Source: Hymenoscyphus infarciens
Lineage: Eukaryota; Ascomycota; Leotiomycetes; Helotiales; Helotiaceae
Assembly (NCBI GenBank): GCA_001414345.1
Contig: LLCB01000003.1
Coordinates: 496,001-560,000 of the forward strand
Length of the DNA: 64,000 nt
Reading direction: 5' to 3'
In this document: positions 22,992 through 35,246 of the stretch, piece after piece
Position numbering within the stretch: the first letter of the stretch is position 1
How the letters are laid out: each line of letters starts with the position of its first letter
Program-made: the position numbers and the translations under genes
Notes under the pieces: generated by a model
What the model was told of the DNA's origin: nothing
The model's input: the letters and a program-made list of their open reading frames with translations, nothing else
Database searches by the model: none

Positions 22992-24530
22992 TAGCCACTT
23001 TGAGAACTTCGTCTGTTTTTCACTAAGAGAAGACAGTTTAAGCTTTGCTTTATTTTAAGAATCTAATTCCTTAAACTCTTTAGAATAATATAATTAATAA
23101 TATACTCTTACTAGAAGGGGTGATATTTAAGAAGAAAATAAGAAAAGAAAATATAAACTTAACTTTTCTACTATATATTAAAGTACTCTAAATTTTTTAA
23201 AGTAATATTATTTATAATATTCTTTTACTAAAGTAGTATATTTTCAAGAGATAAAGATCAAACTTAGTATAATTTTAAAGACTAGATTCTTCTAAATAAA
23301 TATAAAAATTAAATAAATATAAAAGTTAGTTATATTTTTATTTAATTATATATATAAAGATATTTTTAATAATAATGAGTTGAAATTCTATAGTTAATTC
23401 TAGAAGTCTTTTATCGATTTTAAGAGAAAGATTAAATAGTATAAGAAGGTTATTTTTAAGTATAAGAGATATAAGACTAAGTGATATAAGAAGATACTAA
23501 AGATTATTCTAAAGATTCTTCTAGCTAGAGCTTTTTAGTATAAGTATAAGAATATATAAAAGTCTTTTCTTTTATTAAACTTTTTAAGAGAAGATACTCT
23601 AGTTAAATTTATCTAGAATGAAGTCTTTTTTTTTAAAAAAAAAATAAGATATTTAAATATACTTTATAGTGACTTTCTTTATATTTAAGATTTTTATTAG
23701 AGTTTTAGAAAATCTTTATTACTATTAGTAAAAAAAAAAAAAAGTTTTATAAGTTTAAGATAAAGACTTTATAAACTTTATTTGATTCTTTTCTAAGATA
23801 AAATAGTATTTATCGTAAATCTTTTTTATTTTTGAAAGAAAAAGAATCTAATTAATTTAACTTTTTAGAATAAGATAATTTAGAGTAAACTTTTTTTTTC
23901 TAGACTAGATAGTTTTAGAAGAAAAATTAGAATAAAGTACTAATTATAAGTTTATCTTAAGAAATGTAATATTTTGAAACTTTAAAAGAATAGAATAAAT
24001 TATATACTTTTATAAAAATATATTCTTTTAAGAGAAATAAAGACATAGTAGAAGAGAGAGTTTTAACTTTCTTTTAAAAGTTACGTTATTTTGAATTCTT
24101 TTAAGAAATATAGTTGATACTAGTTAGTACTAGAGATATATATATTAAAAGTTAGTAAATAAAGTAAGTAAAAGAGAGAGATATATTAAGCTATTTATAT
24201 AATTAAGTAAAAGTTTAATTAATTTTTTTCTCTTAAGATTCTCTACTAACTTATTAACTCTAAAATATAGTAATCTTAAAAATATAATCTAACTAATTAT
24301 TTATAATAACTAATAGTTAGAAAATAGTAAATCTTAAATATAATTAAAGATATACTAAGAAAGAGCTATATTTATAATAGAACTAGGTTTTAAAACGTAT
24401 ATTTACGTTATTTCTCTCTATGAACTTTTTAGAAGAAAGAGATAGAAGGTGCTAATTAGGAGAATTACTACGTATACATTGCTCTAGCTGTAGTTTAAAT
24501 TCATAGATATGAAGAAGCGGGACACGGAAT
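22992..24530. repeat. AT-rich degraded repeat block
   Basis: About 1.5 kb made mostly of A and T with homopolymer runs, no frame of 60 codons on either strand. This is the look of a transposon mutated by C-to-T change (RIP-like). A 13-bp sequence at its left edge (CGTCTGTTTTTCA, 23010-23022) reappears inverted at the right edge of the larger block (34788-34800). The right limit near 24530 is approximate. Confidence 0.7.
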
Positions 24531-25849
24531 TGACGTAGTTTTTTTTTCAAAAAGGAGTTCTAGGATATATATAAAGCAGAGAGGAAAAGGGACAATCTAC
24601 GAGTGCTTACCTCCATGGTTGCTTGCACTGAACCGCAGCAAGAGATTTTTGCAGTTTATTAAGAACTAAGTATAAGATCACTACATAGAGAACAAGTCGT
24701 TTGATGAAGACTCAGCAGCAGGCAAGGACGCGCGGAATCTAGTGGGAGAGCTCGTAGAGAGCAACCACCTGGATCTCATGCGGTAATAGATACTGGTAGT
24801 CTAATTACCAAAGACTGGATAGCCTTAAAGAGATTACCAAAAGCTTAAATTGAAGGTGTTCGGAAGCACTTTCGGGTTTGGCCTCTACTCCAAAAATGGC
24901 CGCTGTAGCATATCTGAAGTGGTTCAGAAAAGTCTGCTTTTCTGCTATAAAACTTCAGGTTGCGCAGAATGCTGAGTTTATTGATGTTAGACCAACAGAG
25001 CACTAACAATTATATGTTCATGATTCTCAATCATCTCCTTTGATATCTGGTTTAAAGCCATACCTCGTTGGATCTTGTAAAAAAAACCACCACAATTGAA
25101 CAAAACGAGATATTTCACTAGACTAAGATCTTTGAGAGGAAAGGTCTATAATCTTTTGAGGAAATAAATGTGATGGAGATGATCCAACCACACTTCGCGA
25201 TAGCACCAATATTTAAGAACTTGATTCGGGTTTTCTTCTTGCTATATGAGATAGAGGTTAGCAAAGTCAAGTTTCCGTTGATTTTTCTTTTTCAAATCTG
25301 CACATTTAACACTTAGCATCTTTCTCACACTTCCCCCACCCCTCTTTATCATTGCTTTGTGCCTTTCGATCTGCTAGAAACAGCACTTTAAGTCATTACT
25401 TTTATGCAGCACGAAGTTGGAATTACTACGCGATCCAATTTCCAGAACCCCCAAAGTCAAAACTTATCCTCCAGTGCGGGTTTAAGAGCTTCCATCGTTG
25501 CTCAAAGCATACCCTTCATTCCCTCAAATGCCTTCGAACATTCGCTATCATGACTCAAATGTTTTCGCATATTACACTAGTCTGTGCAAGTCCTTCTTCG
25601 GAGTGGGTGTACATGGAGCGGAGGCCTTTTCATGCCAATACTGGAAAGAACTCCATGAACCGAGCTCACCCTGAATTTTTATTTGTAGACATGAAGCCCT
25701 GATTATATCTTTCCCCTCTAGGCTATCTGTTTACTTCTGAAAACAGGGCCTGTGGTCTAAAAAGTGCTACTCTCATCATCTCTCATTTCATCCCAGCCGG
25801 ACTTGGGCACCGATACTTTTCTATCGATACTGTTTTACTCTAAGACAAT
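24531..25849. other. Gene-less segment between AT-rich blocks
   Basis: Composition returns towards normal but no intact gene is visible. The frame at 25352-25702 begins at a non-ATG codon and is not recognisable. A short codon-like stretch at about 24670-24785 (acidic, ending at a TAA) may be a scrap of an old gene. Confidence 0.45.
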
Positions 25850-26290
25850 TAGCGCGATATTTCGTTAGTAAGAATAGACGATTATTAATGTAAATCGGCT
25901 TTTTTAAGCTAGTAGCTCTACATAGTAAATATAAATCATATAATATAAATTACTCTTTTTTTCTAAAAGCTAATTTTCTTTTATATAAATGTTATATTAA
26001 TATAAATCTAGAGTAATTACTTTAAGAAAGCTAAGCACTTACTTATATTATAGTTTTATATTAATACAAATCTAGATTAATTACTTTAAGAGAGCTAAGC
26101 ACTTAATTATATTATAGTATTATATTAACAAAAAGCAGGTGACTTTGCTTAAAGTCGAGCCTATAGATTCTTAGCTATCGGCACGGTTTTACTATTTAGC
26201 GATCACATAACTCGAAATAACAATATTTATCGATGTATCGTATAGGTCCGATATATCATCAGTTAAGTTCTACTTGAGACGATAATCGTC
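25850..26290. repeat. Short AT-rich repeat with tandem duplication
   Basis: About 440 bp of A/T-rich sequence. Inside, 25991-26052 and 26053-26116 are two adjacent copies of one 62-64 bp unit (sharing ATATTAATA.AAATCTAGA and GCTAAGCACTTA), with the start of a third copy after 26117. No frame. Probably another degraded repeat; ends are not clear. Confidence 0.6.
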
Positions 26291-26667
26291 AGCGACCCCC
26301 TCGATATTTTATCCATAGTATCAGTGCCCAAGTCTGATCCCAGCCCATCTCCAAAAAGAAGATCAACCCCCTAATGCCACAGACACGCTGTAAGAGCAGA
26401 AACAAGAATTTTTCTTGATCCGATGGCATACAAATGTGCGAGGAGCAAAATTGAAAAGAAAGGATGGTTTCATTGGTTTCATACCGTACACCTAAACTCA
26501 CGAAGCCTTGCTCAGAGAACACAGACCGAGAGGCAGAATCCGCTCACAGCTCAAAATGAGGACTTTTCACAATTGAAGGTACAGCAACACACAACTTCTC
26601 TTCAAAACCTAACACATCATTCAATTCCCATCCCCTTAAAGAAAAAAAATCAAACCCCCTAACTTCC
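26291..26667. other. Intergenic
   Basis: This 377-bp segment lies between the AT-rich repeat and the 3' end of the next minus-strand gene. No gene or motif is visible. Confidence 0.45.
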
Positions 26668-27657
26668 TCACCACCACAACCCACTCCCAAAATCCCACGT
26701 CCACAATTCCGGCCATATCAACCCATCATCCTCAGCCTTCCAACAATTCGTCTCATACTCCCTCGCATTCCTCTGAGGATCCCCCAAAGCCGAGATGGGG
26801 CGTTTTTCGCCACTCACCCACTCCCAATCCACTGCCTCCTCGCCCTCCCCATCCTTTTCCATTTGCTTGATCTCCTTTAATGCGTCGTCCAAAGTTTCCA
26901 CTCGAACGATGTTGACATGCAATCGATCAACCTCGTAATCCCACACCGCGAAGATATCCGTGTACCGCAGTCCCCAATCATTCGCGTATCTCAGTCCAAT
27001 GTTGTATTCCTCGAGAGTACAAGGATTGTCTTCTCGTTCGTCGAAGGTTGGTTTAAGAACAAAGAGGACTTGAATGCCGTGAAACTTGATCACGTTCGGA
27101 CCCCCATACTTGAAATAATAAAGATCCGTATAAGAAATCGCCAAATACTTTATCCCTTTGAACGTCATGGGTCGCGAGCGAGACGTAACCTCCGTCGTGT
27201 GACATGGACTTGTCTTTATCGTATTAGCGAATGGCCGAAAATGTAAAAGTTCACCAGGATGCGTGAGAACATCCTGTTCATCCTCTTCCGTCCTCGGGAC
27301 AGGCGAGTAAACAGTCTTCTGATAAAACCTCCCCGGATCATTCCTCAAAACGTCAATCGAAGCTGGATTTACAAGCCTATGTCCCTCTTGCCTCCCTACA
27401 TTGTAAATATTCCTCATTGTCCAAGTTTCTCGACATGTGAGTAAAGCGGAGGGTATGGAGCGTTTTGGGACGGAGACGATACTCCAATGTGTGTTTACTG
27501 ATATGGATTTCTCGTCCTTTGGGTTCGCTTCGTAGAGTTTTGTGTCGAAGATGCTAAGTGTCTGGATTTGAGTGAGATAGCCTAATGCGTGGTGCCATAT
27601 TTGGAGACGGATTTCGCTGGGGAGGTCGGAGAATTGGGTTTTTGTAAGGGAGATCAT
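26668..27657 (-). CDS. 2EXR-domain protein C
   Basis: A single exon of 329 residues from the ATG at 27657. The N-terminus carries the 2EXR signature (FSDLPSEIRLQIWHHAL), followed by a hydrophobic/charged middle with IPSALLTCRETW in the place of the second motif. The C-terminal third is rich in acidic and aromatic residues (EEAVDWEWVSG) and ends LWTWDFGSGLWW. Function unknown. It is isolated between two AT-rich blocks, with the large one beginning about 300 bp upstream of its start, yet its frame is fully open, so it has not been damaged by whatever mutated the flanks. Confidence 0.85.
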   Translation of the reverse strand: MISLTKTQFSDLPSEIRLQIWHHALGYLTQIQTLSIFDTKLYEANPKDEKSISVNTHWSIVSVPKRSIPSALLTCRETWTMRNIYNVGRQEGHRLVNPASIDVLRNDPGRFYQKTVYSPVPRTEEDEQDVLTHPGELLHFRPFANTIKTSPCHTTEVTSRSRPMTFKGIKYLAISYTDLYYFKYGGPNVIKFHGIQVLFVLKPTFDEREDNPCTLEEYNIGLRYANDWGLRYTDIFAVWDYEVDRLHVNIVRVETLDDALKEIKQMEKDGEGEEAVDWEWVSGEKRPISALGDPQRNAREYETNCWKAEDDGLIWPELWTWDFGSGLWW

Positions 27658-27999
27658 TTTGGTGAAAGTGAGAAGGGTGAGTGTGAGGTGATTAGTTTGA
27701 TTTTCTTGGATGTGTTCGTGGGTTGTGTGATATGTGTGTTGTACGTGTGTAGTTTTTGCTTTGGGGAATCTTTTTTTTTTTTTGGAAGTGGAAGGGTAAC
27801 CGCTTTCTGAGATGAATATAATTATGATGTTACATCAGTAGGTTTTAATAGTGTTGCCGCAACAGGCTGAAGTCCTAGACAGAGAATTAGGATGCAAGAC
27901 GGAGCGGTTAACAGTTTTAGAATTCCGCCCTAGCCCCGATTCAGCCCTAGCCCCATGCTAAGAGCGCCAAGTCTTAGCCCTAACCCTACCCTAAAACCA
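27658..27999. other. 2EXR-C promoter with telomere-like hexamers
   Basis: The first part is the upstream region of the minus-strand 2EXR gene, with an 11-T run at about 27771-27781. From about 27929 to 28003 there is a cluster of CCCTAGCC, CCCTAACC and CCCTACCC hexamers, resembling degraded telomere repeats, at the exact edge of the large AT-rich block. Confidence 0.6.
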
Positions 28000-30900
28000 C
28001 CTATTTATATATACTCCCTTTTATATCTAATCTATTAAAATAACACTACCCTACTATATACTAATCTATATATATCTAAAGAGTAAGTAATTATATATCT
28101 AATATACTTAAAATCATCTAAATTAAACTCTTTTTAGTAGTGCTATTATAATCTAAAGTAATATATATAAATATAATCTATAGAAAGCTACTTATATGCT
28201 CTAACTACTAATATCTCTAGGTTAGTAATAGCTCTCTATTAATACTACTTCTCTAAAAGAGCTTTAAATTAAAAGATAAATAGATATATTAATTATTTGA
28301 GCTTTAAAAAGTATTTTAATAAAAAAAGTATAGTAAATAGACGTAGTAGCGTTAAGTAATAAATTATTAAAAATTACGACTTTAGTAGACTTTTAGTAGT
28401 ACTAAAACCAAGAACACTAGTATAATAAAAACACTTAAGTTATATATATAAAAGTAAATTAAAAGAGCTATAATTAATTAAATAGATTAATTAGATACTA
28501 ATTAGTTTATCTACTAAGTATAAAGTAAAAGAGCCTTCTATGTTATACTTAACTTTTTAAGTATTAATACCTCTTAGTTTAAGAGAGTCTCTCCTGCTTT
28601 ACTAAATCTACTAAACCTAATATATCTAAAATATCTATTCTACTAAAACCCCGCCTTCTAAACTATTAACTAGTAGGTTAGAAGCTCCCTTCTTATTAGT
28701 ATAGACTCCTATAGTATTTTTACTATATAACGTATATAAAGCGCTTCTAGAGTAAGTAGTTAATAGTCTATTTTTATAGAACGCCTAGGTCTAAACTATT
28801 AACCGACCTAAGTAGCCTTCTTAGCTATCTCTTTTATTTATACTCTAAAAGTGCTTTTTTATATACTAAAAGTACTAGAAAAGAGCCTCTTATACTTCTT
28901 TTACTTCTAGGGTTTTAAAAAAAAATTAAATTAATTAGATATACACGTATATAAGCGTAGATAAGCTTAGTAAGAGCCTCTTAAATTAAGAGACTTATCG
29001 AGATTAGCTAAGCTATACTTTTCTTACTTTTCTTATAATATATTTATTACTTTTAAAGATTATGTCTTACTTTTAAAGGTATTTATATATAATTAATCTT
29101 CTTTTTCTTTCATTAGATTACTATATATATCCTAAGCACTTATATAGTTATTCTACTTCTAATATCTCTATATAATCGGTTAATCCTTTATATATATATA
29201 TATATATATACTTCTATTCTTAGAGTATATATATTTAGTTTTAAATTAAGAATTATTCTAAGCTAAACTTATAAATATCTCGTCCTCTTACTAGTAAGCT
29301 AATTTAACGTTGTTATATATACCTTTTATACCTACTTTCTTTTTATTCTTATCTCTAAAACGTTACTAAAAGAGCTTCTAATCTCTCTTATATATATAAT
29401 CCTAGGTAAAGAAACAAAGCTATTAATATATTAGTAATTACTTCTTAATTTAAGAAGCTTTACTTATACTATACTAGCTTATCTTATAATACTATAAGGT
29501 CGCTACCTTCTTTTATATTATACTAAGTATACTCTTCTAGTACTTTAAAAGAAGGGGTATATCTCTTACCTTAATCGAAGTACTTCTATACTTCTAATTC
29601 TAAAAGATATACTTAATATTCTTATACTTTGTAGCTATATCTACCTTTACTTTATTAGTAGTAATACTTATAAAGCCGAGCTCGAGGATATCCACTATTG
29701 TCTCTCTCTTTCTCTTACTCTTTCCTCTCTAAATTTCAGAGGCTTTTAGCTAGGCCTTAAACGTTAGCTAAGCCTCGAACGTTAGCTAGGCCTCGAACGT
29801 TAGCTAGGAAATTAGTATACTAAGAGTATTAATCCCAGCCTTATACTTAGCTCTTTTTAAAGCTAAAAGCTTTGAATTCTTTAAATTAGAGCTTACTTAA
29901 AAGAGGTAATTATAAGTACTTTAGTGTTTATGCTTATAAAGATAGTAGTAGTATATATAGTATTTACTAGACGCTCTAGTACTAGAAGAGGCTTACTTCA
30001 AAGAAGAGGTATAGAGGTAGAGAAGAAGGTTAGCTACTACTTATTTCTCGTATTCTTATAAAAGAAGATCTTTCTCTTATCTTTTAAGAGTAAATTTAGT
30101 AGATATTTTAAAATCTCGCTTAATAAATCGTCTAGTAGCTTTAAAAAGTATAAATCGCTTATAAGAGTAACGATTATTAAGGTCTAGATTAGTTTAAGCT
30201 AAATATATAGTACTAAGCGAATTAGAGGACTTAGAGGTAGAGGACGAGTATATAAGCTCTTAAGCTAATTAAGTACTCTCTTTCTCCTTCTTTACTCTAG
30301 GCTTTTTTAGAGACATATTAAGAGAGGATAAAAGAGTATAGTAATATAAAAGATAATTAAATAGAGTAGGAAAGTAAAGATATAGGTTTAAGTATAATTA
30401 TCTAGATTAGTCTTCTAAGCTTCTAAATTTAAGAAGCTTTAGTATATAAGAAGGGGTATTAGTATATAAGGTATTAGTATATATAGTAGAGAGTAAATAT
30501 TAGTAGAGTATATCCCTTTCTATTTAAGCTTCTAAGGTATTTTAATTAATTAAGAGTATTCTATTAATTATTTCTTAGATTATTCTCTTAATTATTCTCT
30601 CGATTATTCTCTCGATTATACTCTTAATTATATTCTTAATTATACTATTATTTATTCTCTTTTACTATAGATTATCTTAAACGTTAAAAGTTAGCTTAAA
30701 AGCTTAAAGAGGAGTTCTTAGATATTATAAATATTAATAAGAATATACTTAAAGCTTATAATACTCTTAATAGAGTAAGTAACGCCTTTTCTAAAGATAT
30801 TACTCTTAAAACTAAGAAGGAATTTAACCTTAAACTTTTATAAGAAGACGTTAAAAAGCTTTTAAAAGCTACTCTTACTACTAGTACTCGAAGATAATAT

Positions 30901-33900
30901 ATAAGCTTTTAAAAGAGCTTTCTCTCTTATATTATTTTAATAAGTAAAGTTTAAGTACTTAAATAATTTACTAAGTATATACCTAACTTTATAATCTCTT
31001 AGATTACTAAGTATTATAAAGAGAAGAATAGTATTAAGAGAGACTTCTACTTAAAAGCTTAAAAGATAAGAGTAGCCGCCTTCTAAGGTTTCTATTAATA
31101 GTATAATTAAGAAACCTAGGAGTAGTAGAAGATAATATAAGGTCTATTTAATAGTAATTCTTTAGTATTAAAGGATATAAGTATATATATAACCTTCTTA
31201 CTTAAGAAAAAGGTATATTAACTCTTCTTTTACTCTCTTATATACTAATAATTAATTTTATTCTACTATATACCTTAGGCTACTAGAGTATTAAATTTCT
31301 TCTAAAAGTAAGAGGCTAATTTACTTATATTTAGGTATAAGTAAGAGAGGTCTTAACAAGTACACGCTAGCTTACTAAGGATAAATTAAAGCTTCTCTAT
31401 AATATTAATACCTTCTAGGAATTAAAAGACTTTAATAGTAATTAGAGTAACGTTAAAGAGAAGTCTTAATAAGCTAGAGAGAGGTAACGCTATATAATAT
31501 AAGCTATATATCTTCTTACCTTTTTATACCTACTTTATATTAATAAAGTTCTTAATATTAACTATTATTATATTAAGTAGATAAGAGATAATAATAGTAG
31601 GAAGATTAGGCTAACTTTAAGGTTCTATAAAACGTACTAATTTAGAAGTAAGTATTATACTCTCTCTCTCTCTCTCTCTCTCTTACTAATTTATTAAAAG
31701 AGGTCTAACCTTTCTACCTATATTATAACAAAGAGAAGCCTTATATATACTTTATAAGAGCCCTTTTAAAGTAGATCTATTACTCCTAGATTACTAAAGA
31801 GTATCTCTTTTACTAGTATACTACCTATAATATACTTATTAAAGAGAATAGGCTAATTATAAGTACTTCTTATATTCCCTCTTATTTTAAGAAGCTTTAA
31901 TTACTAACTTACTTTACTTAAGCCTAGGATACCTTTCTTAAGACTTTTTATAGAAACCTTATTAAGATTAGAGAGATAGACTCTAGTACCTATAGTATAT
32001 ATACCTTTTACTAAGAAGAAGTAAGATATCTTATAAGTATATTAGAGTAGAATATCTCTAAAATATATAACTAAGGTAGCTAGTCTCTTAAGTTTAATAA
32101 CCTAACAATTATATACTATTTACTAGAGTAGAATAATAATCTAGTAAACTTAAGAGAGGACTTTATAAAGCCTCTTTAATTATAAATAAAGATATACTCT
32201 ATATATAGTAGAGTATATCTAAATTATAAGTAAAAGTACTAGTATATAGATAATTAAGATAGATAATTATTTAAGAACTTAACTTAAAACTCGCTTATTT
32301 ACCTCTAAGATTAAGAGGTTTTAATATAAATACTATATACTACTTATAAATAATAGCAAGGATTATTTTATAAATATAGTAAAGTAAAGATATAAGTAAA
32401 TAAGAGATTCTCTCTTAATTTAAGAGACTTTTATACTTATTTCATAGATAATATTAATACTAGATACTTTAAATAACTAAATATATCTATATAATATATA
32501 TAAAAGTATACTAGCTAGTAGAAATATAACTAAATAGGAAATTCTCTCTTAATTTAAGAGACTTTTATATTTATTTCGTAGATAAGACTAATATTAGATA
32601 CTTTAGATAAGTAAATATATCTATATAATATATATAAAAGTATACTAGCTAGTAGAGATATAACTAAATAAGAGATTCTCTCTTAATTTAAGAGACTTTT
32701 ATACTTATTTAGTTAATAATACGAATACTAGAGACTTTAGATAACTAAATATATCTATATAATATATATAAAAGTATACTAGTTAGTAGAGATATAACTA
32801 AATAAGAGATTCTCTCTTAATTTAAGAGACTTCTATACTTATTTAGTAGATAATATTAATACTAGATACTCTAGCTAGTAATATATATATATATATAATA
32901 TAAAAGTATACTAGCTAGTAGAGATATAAGTTAATAGAAGATTATCTCTTAAATTAAGAGACTTTTATACTTATTTCGTAGATAATACTAATATTAGATA
33001 CTCTAGCTAGTAGTATATATCTAGATAATATATATTAAAGTATACTAGCTAGTAGAGATATAAGTTAATATAAGATTATCTCTTAAATTAAGAGACTTCT
33101 ATACTTATTTCGTAGATAATTCTAATATTAGATACTCTAGCTAGTAGTATATATCTATATAATATATATAAAAGTATTCTAGTAAGTAGAGATATAAGTT
33201 AATAGAAGATTATCTCTTAAATTAAGAGACTTTTATACTTATTTCATAGATAATACTAATATTAGATACTCTAGCTAGTAGTATATATCTAGATAATATA
33301 TATTAAAGTATACTAGCTAATAGAGATATAAGTTAATATAAGATTATCTCTTAAATTAAGAGACTTTTATACTTATTTCGTAGATAATTCTAATATTAGA
33401 TACTCTAGCTAGTAGTAGATATCTAGATAATATATATTAAAGTATACTAGTAAGTTAAGATATAAGTAAATAAAAGATTCTATACTTATTTAGTTAATAA
33501 TTCTTATAGAATATAGCTAGAATACTTTTATATATATTATAGCTATAGATTTAAAGTATATAATAATTATAGTATCTACTAAATAAGTATAGAAGTCTCT
33601 TAAATTAAGAGAGAATCTCTTATTTAGTTATATCTCTACTAGCTAGAATACTTTTATTTATATTTAGTTATCTAAAGTATCTAATATTAGTATTATCTAT
33701 TAAATAAAAGATTAGCTTCTTAATTAGTATTAAATTAGATTACTTTTTATATTACTTATATAATATATATAAGAGTAAAAAGCTTCTAAGATTAAGAGAC
33801 TATTAAGTATATTCTAAGTATTATTATAAAGCGCTAGTATTAAAAGTATTAAGATACTACCTCTCTATTATATATATCTATACTCTTATACTCTTTAGAT

Positions 33901-34787
33901 TCTTATTATATATCTAGATCTTAAATAAGACTATTATCTTAAATAGTAAAAAGAGTATTAGATTATTTCTTTATATTTAATAATATCTTAATTTAAAAGT
34001 TAGAGCCGAATTAATCTTAGAGAAGTAGAAGTATTATATTATAATAATCTTTTATAAAGCAATTAAGAGTATTAGACATAGTAAGCTAAGGTATAAAGGA
34101 TTAGTAAAAAGGCTCTTAAATTAAAAGGCTTTACTTATATTACTAAGAAACTTACGCTTTACTAAATATACCTCTAAGAAAGCTTACTTATAATTATAAC
34201 CGTATTATAAGACGTTCTCCTTTAATTATATATTATTATATATAATAAGCTAATAAAGTAAGTAAAAGCCTCTAAAAGTAAGAGGCTTTTAACTTATAAG
34301 GTTAACTATTAAGTAGTAGCTATAGTAGTAGAAATAGTATTTAGTCGTTCTATAAGCTCTCTAAGTCCTATTAGTATTAATTTAAAACATTATATAACTA
34401 TATATATATATATTAGAATATTTCCTAAATATATAAAGCTTATAGAATCGTCTAAGATATATACTATAAGCATTTAGCAGGATCTAGGTTATTAATAGTA
34501 GAGAGGCTATTTATAAAACGCTTTCTATTCTAATAAGCGCGCTAGGCTTATAATTAAATACTATATATTAAAGAGTAATTAGTATATGTTATTAGAGTAC
34601 TTTAAAGCTTTTAAAAAGCTCTTAAGAGCCTTAGAAGTAGTAGAAGGAAGTAAATATTATAGGATAAAAGAGAAACTTACTAGATACTCTAAGAGTGTAA
34701 TTTAGCCTATTCCTAGCCTTATATAACCTTACTATTTATAACGGTAAATATAGAAGGTATATTAATTAATTTAAAGCTATTCAGAGA
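28000..34787. repeat. Large gene-less AT-rich block (RIP-like)
   Basis: Nearly 6.8 kb with A/T dominating every line and no frame of 60 codons on either strand. It contains simple repeats (TA run near 29191-29211, TC run at about 31661-31682), a 134-bp satellite at 32.4-33.5 kb and a recurring short palindrome. This is the expected appearance of nested repeats heavily mutated by RIP-like C-to-T change. No transposase or reverse transcriptase motif survives in a form I can read. Confidence 0.75.
32395..33480. repeat. 134-bp tandem satellite, about eight monomers
   Basis: The anchor TAAGAGACTT recurs at 32421, 32555, 32689, 32823, 32955, 33089, 33223 and 33357, so spacing is 134 bp (once 132). 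Each monomer has a palindrome CTCTTAA-n-TTAAGAG, a TATACTTATTT box, an ATATTAGATACT box and an AAAGTATACTAGCTAGTAG box ending in GATATAA. The central base of the palindrome is T in the first four monomers and A in the last four. An inverted partial copy follows at about 33590-33700. Confidence 0.88.
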
Positions 34788-35246
34788 TGAAAAACAGACG
34801 GTTTACAACCGTGGCCGTGGTTAAAAAAAGTTAGGTACGTTGCGATTTAAGGTTATCTATACTTTTTTTTGGTAAGGTAAGCACGTAATTTACTAGGCCT
34901 AGCGGGCTTAGCAACGCCAGGTTTCAGACCACGGTCCCACACCCAAAAACTGTCAATCCGCCCCTAGAATTAAATCGAACATCAGAAACGGACAGGGCAA
35001 CCCACTTAAGAGACCAAAGCCCACCAGTGTACCAACTAAAGCTAATTGTGCTCTTCTGGTTTTTCCGGGGGAACAAAAGTCGTCCCAGAGTAACATTTTC
35101 AAGCAAGAGAACGTATATATAGACCGGAGAAAAAGAATAGAATGCCATATGTTCTCATAAGCTTTTACCTACCCCCACTATCGTGTAAGGGGATAAGGAG
35201 TAGTCTTCCCAACGCCAAAAAATCATGCCACGCACATTGTACCCTC
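34788..35246. other. Intergenic, exit from AT block
   Basis: Composition returns to normal. The short minus-strand frame 34924-35148 is unsupported. No other feature visible. Confidence 0.45.

Noticed and set aside
31661..31682. TC microsatellite
   Set aside because: Simple repeat in AT-rich DNA, no further significance seen.
28000..34787. Centromere
   Set aside because: An AT block of 6.8 kb with one small satellite is too little evidence; RIP-degraded repeats explain it as well.
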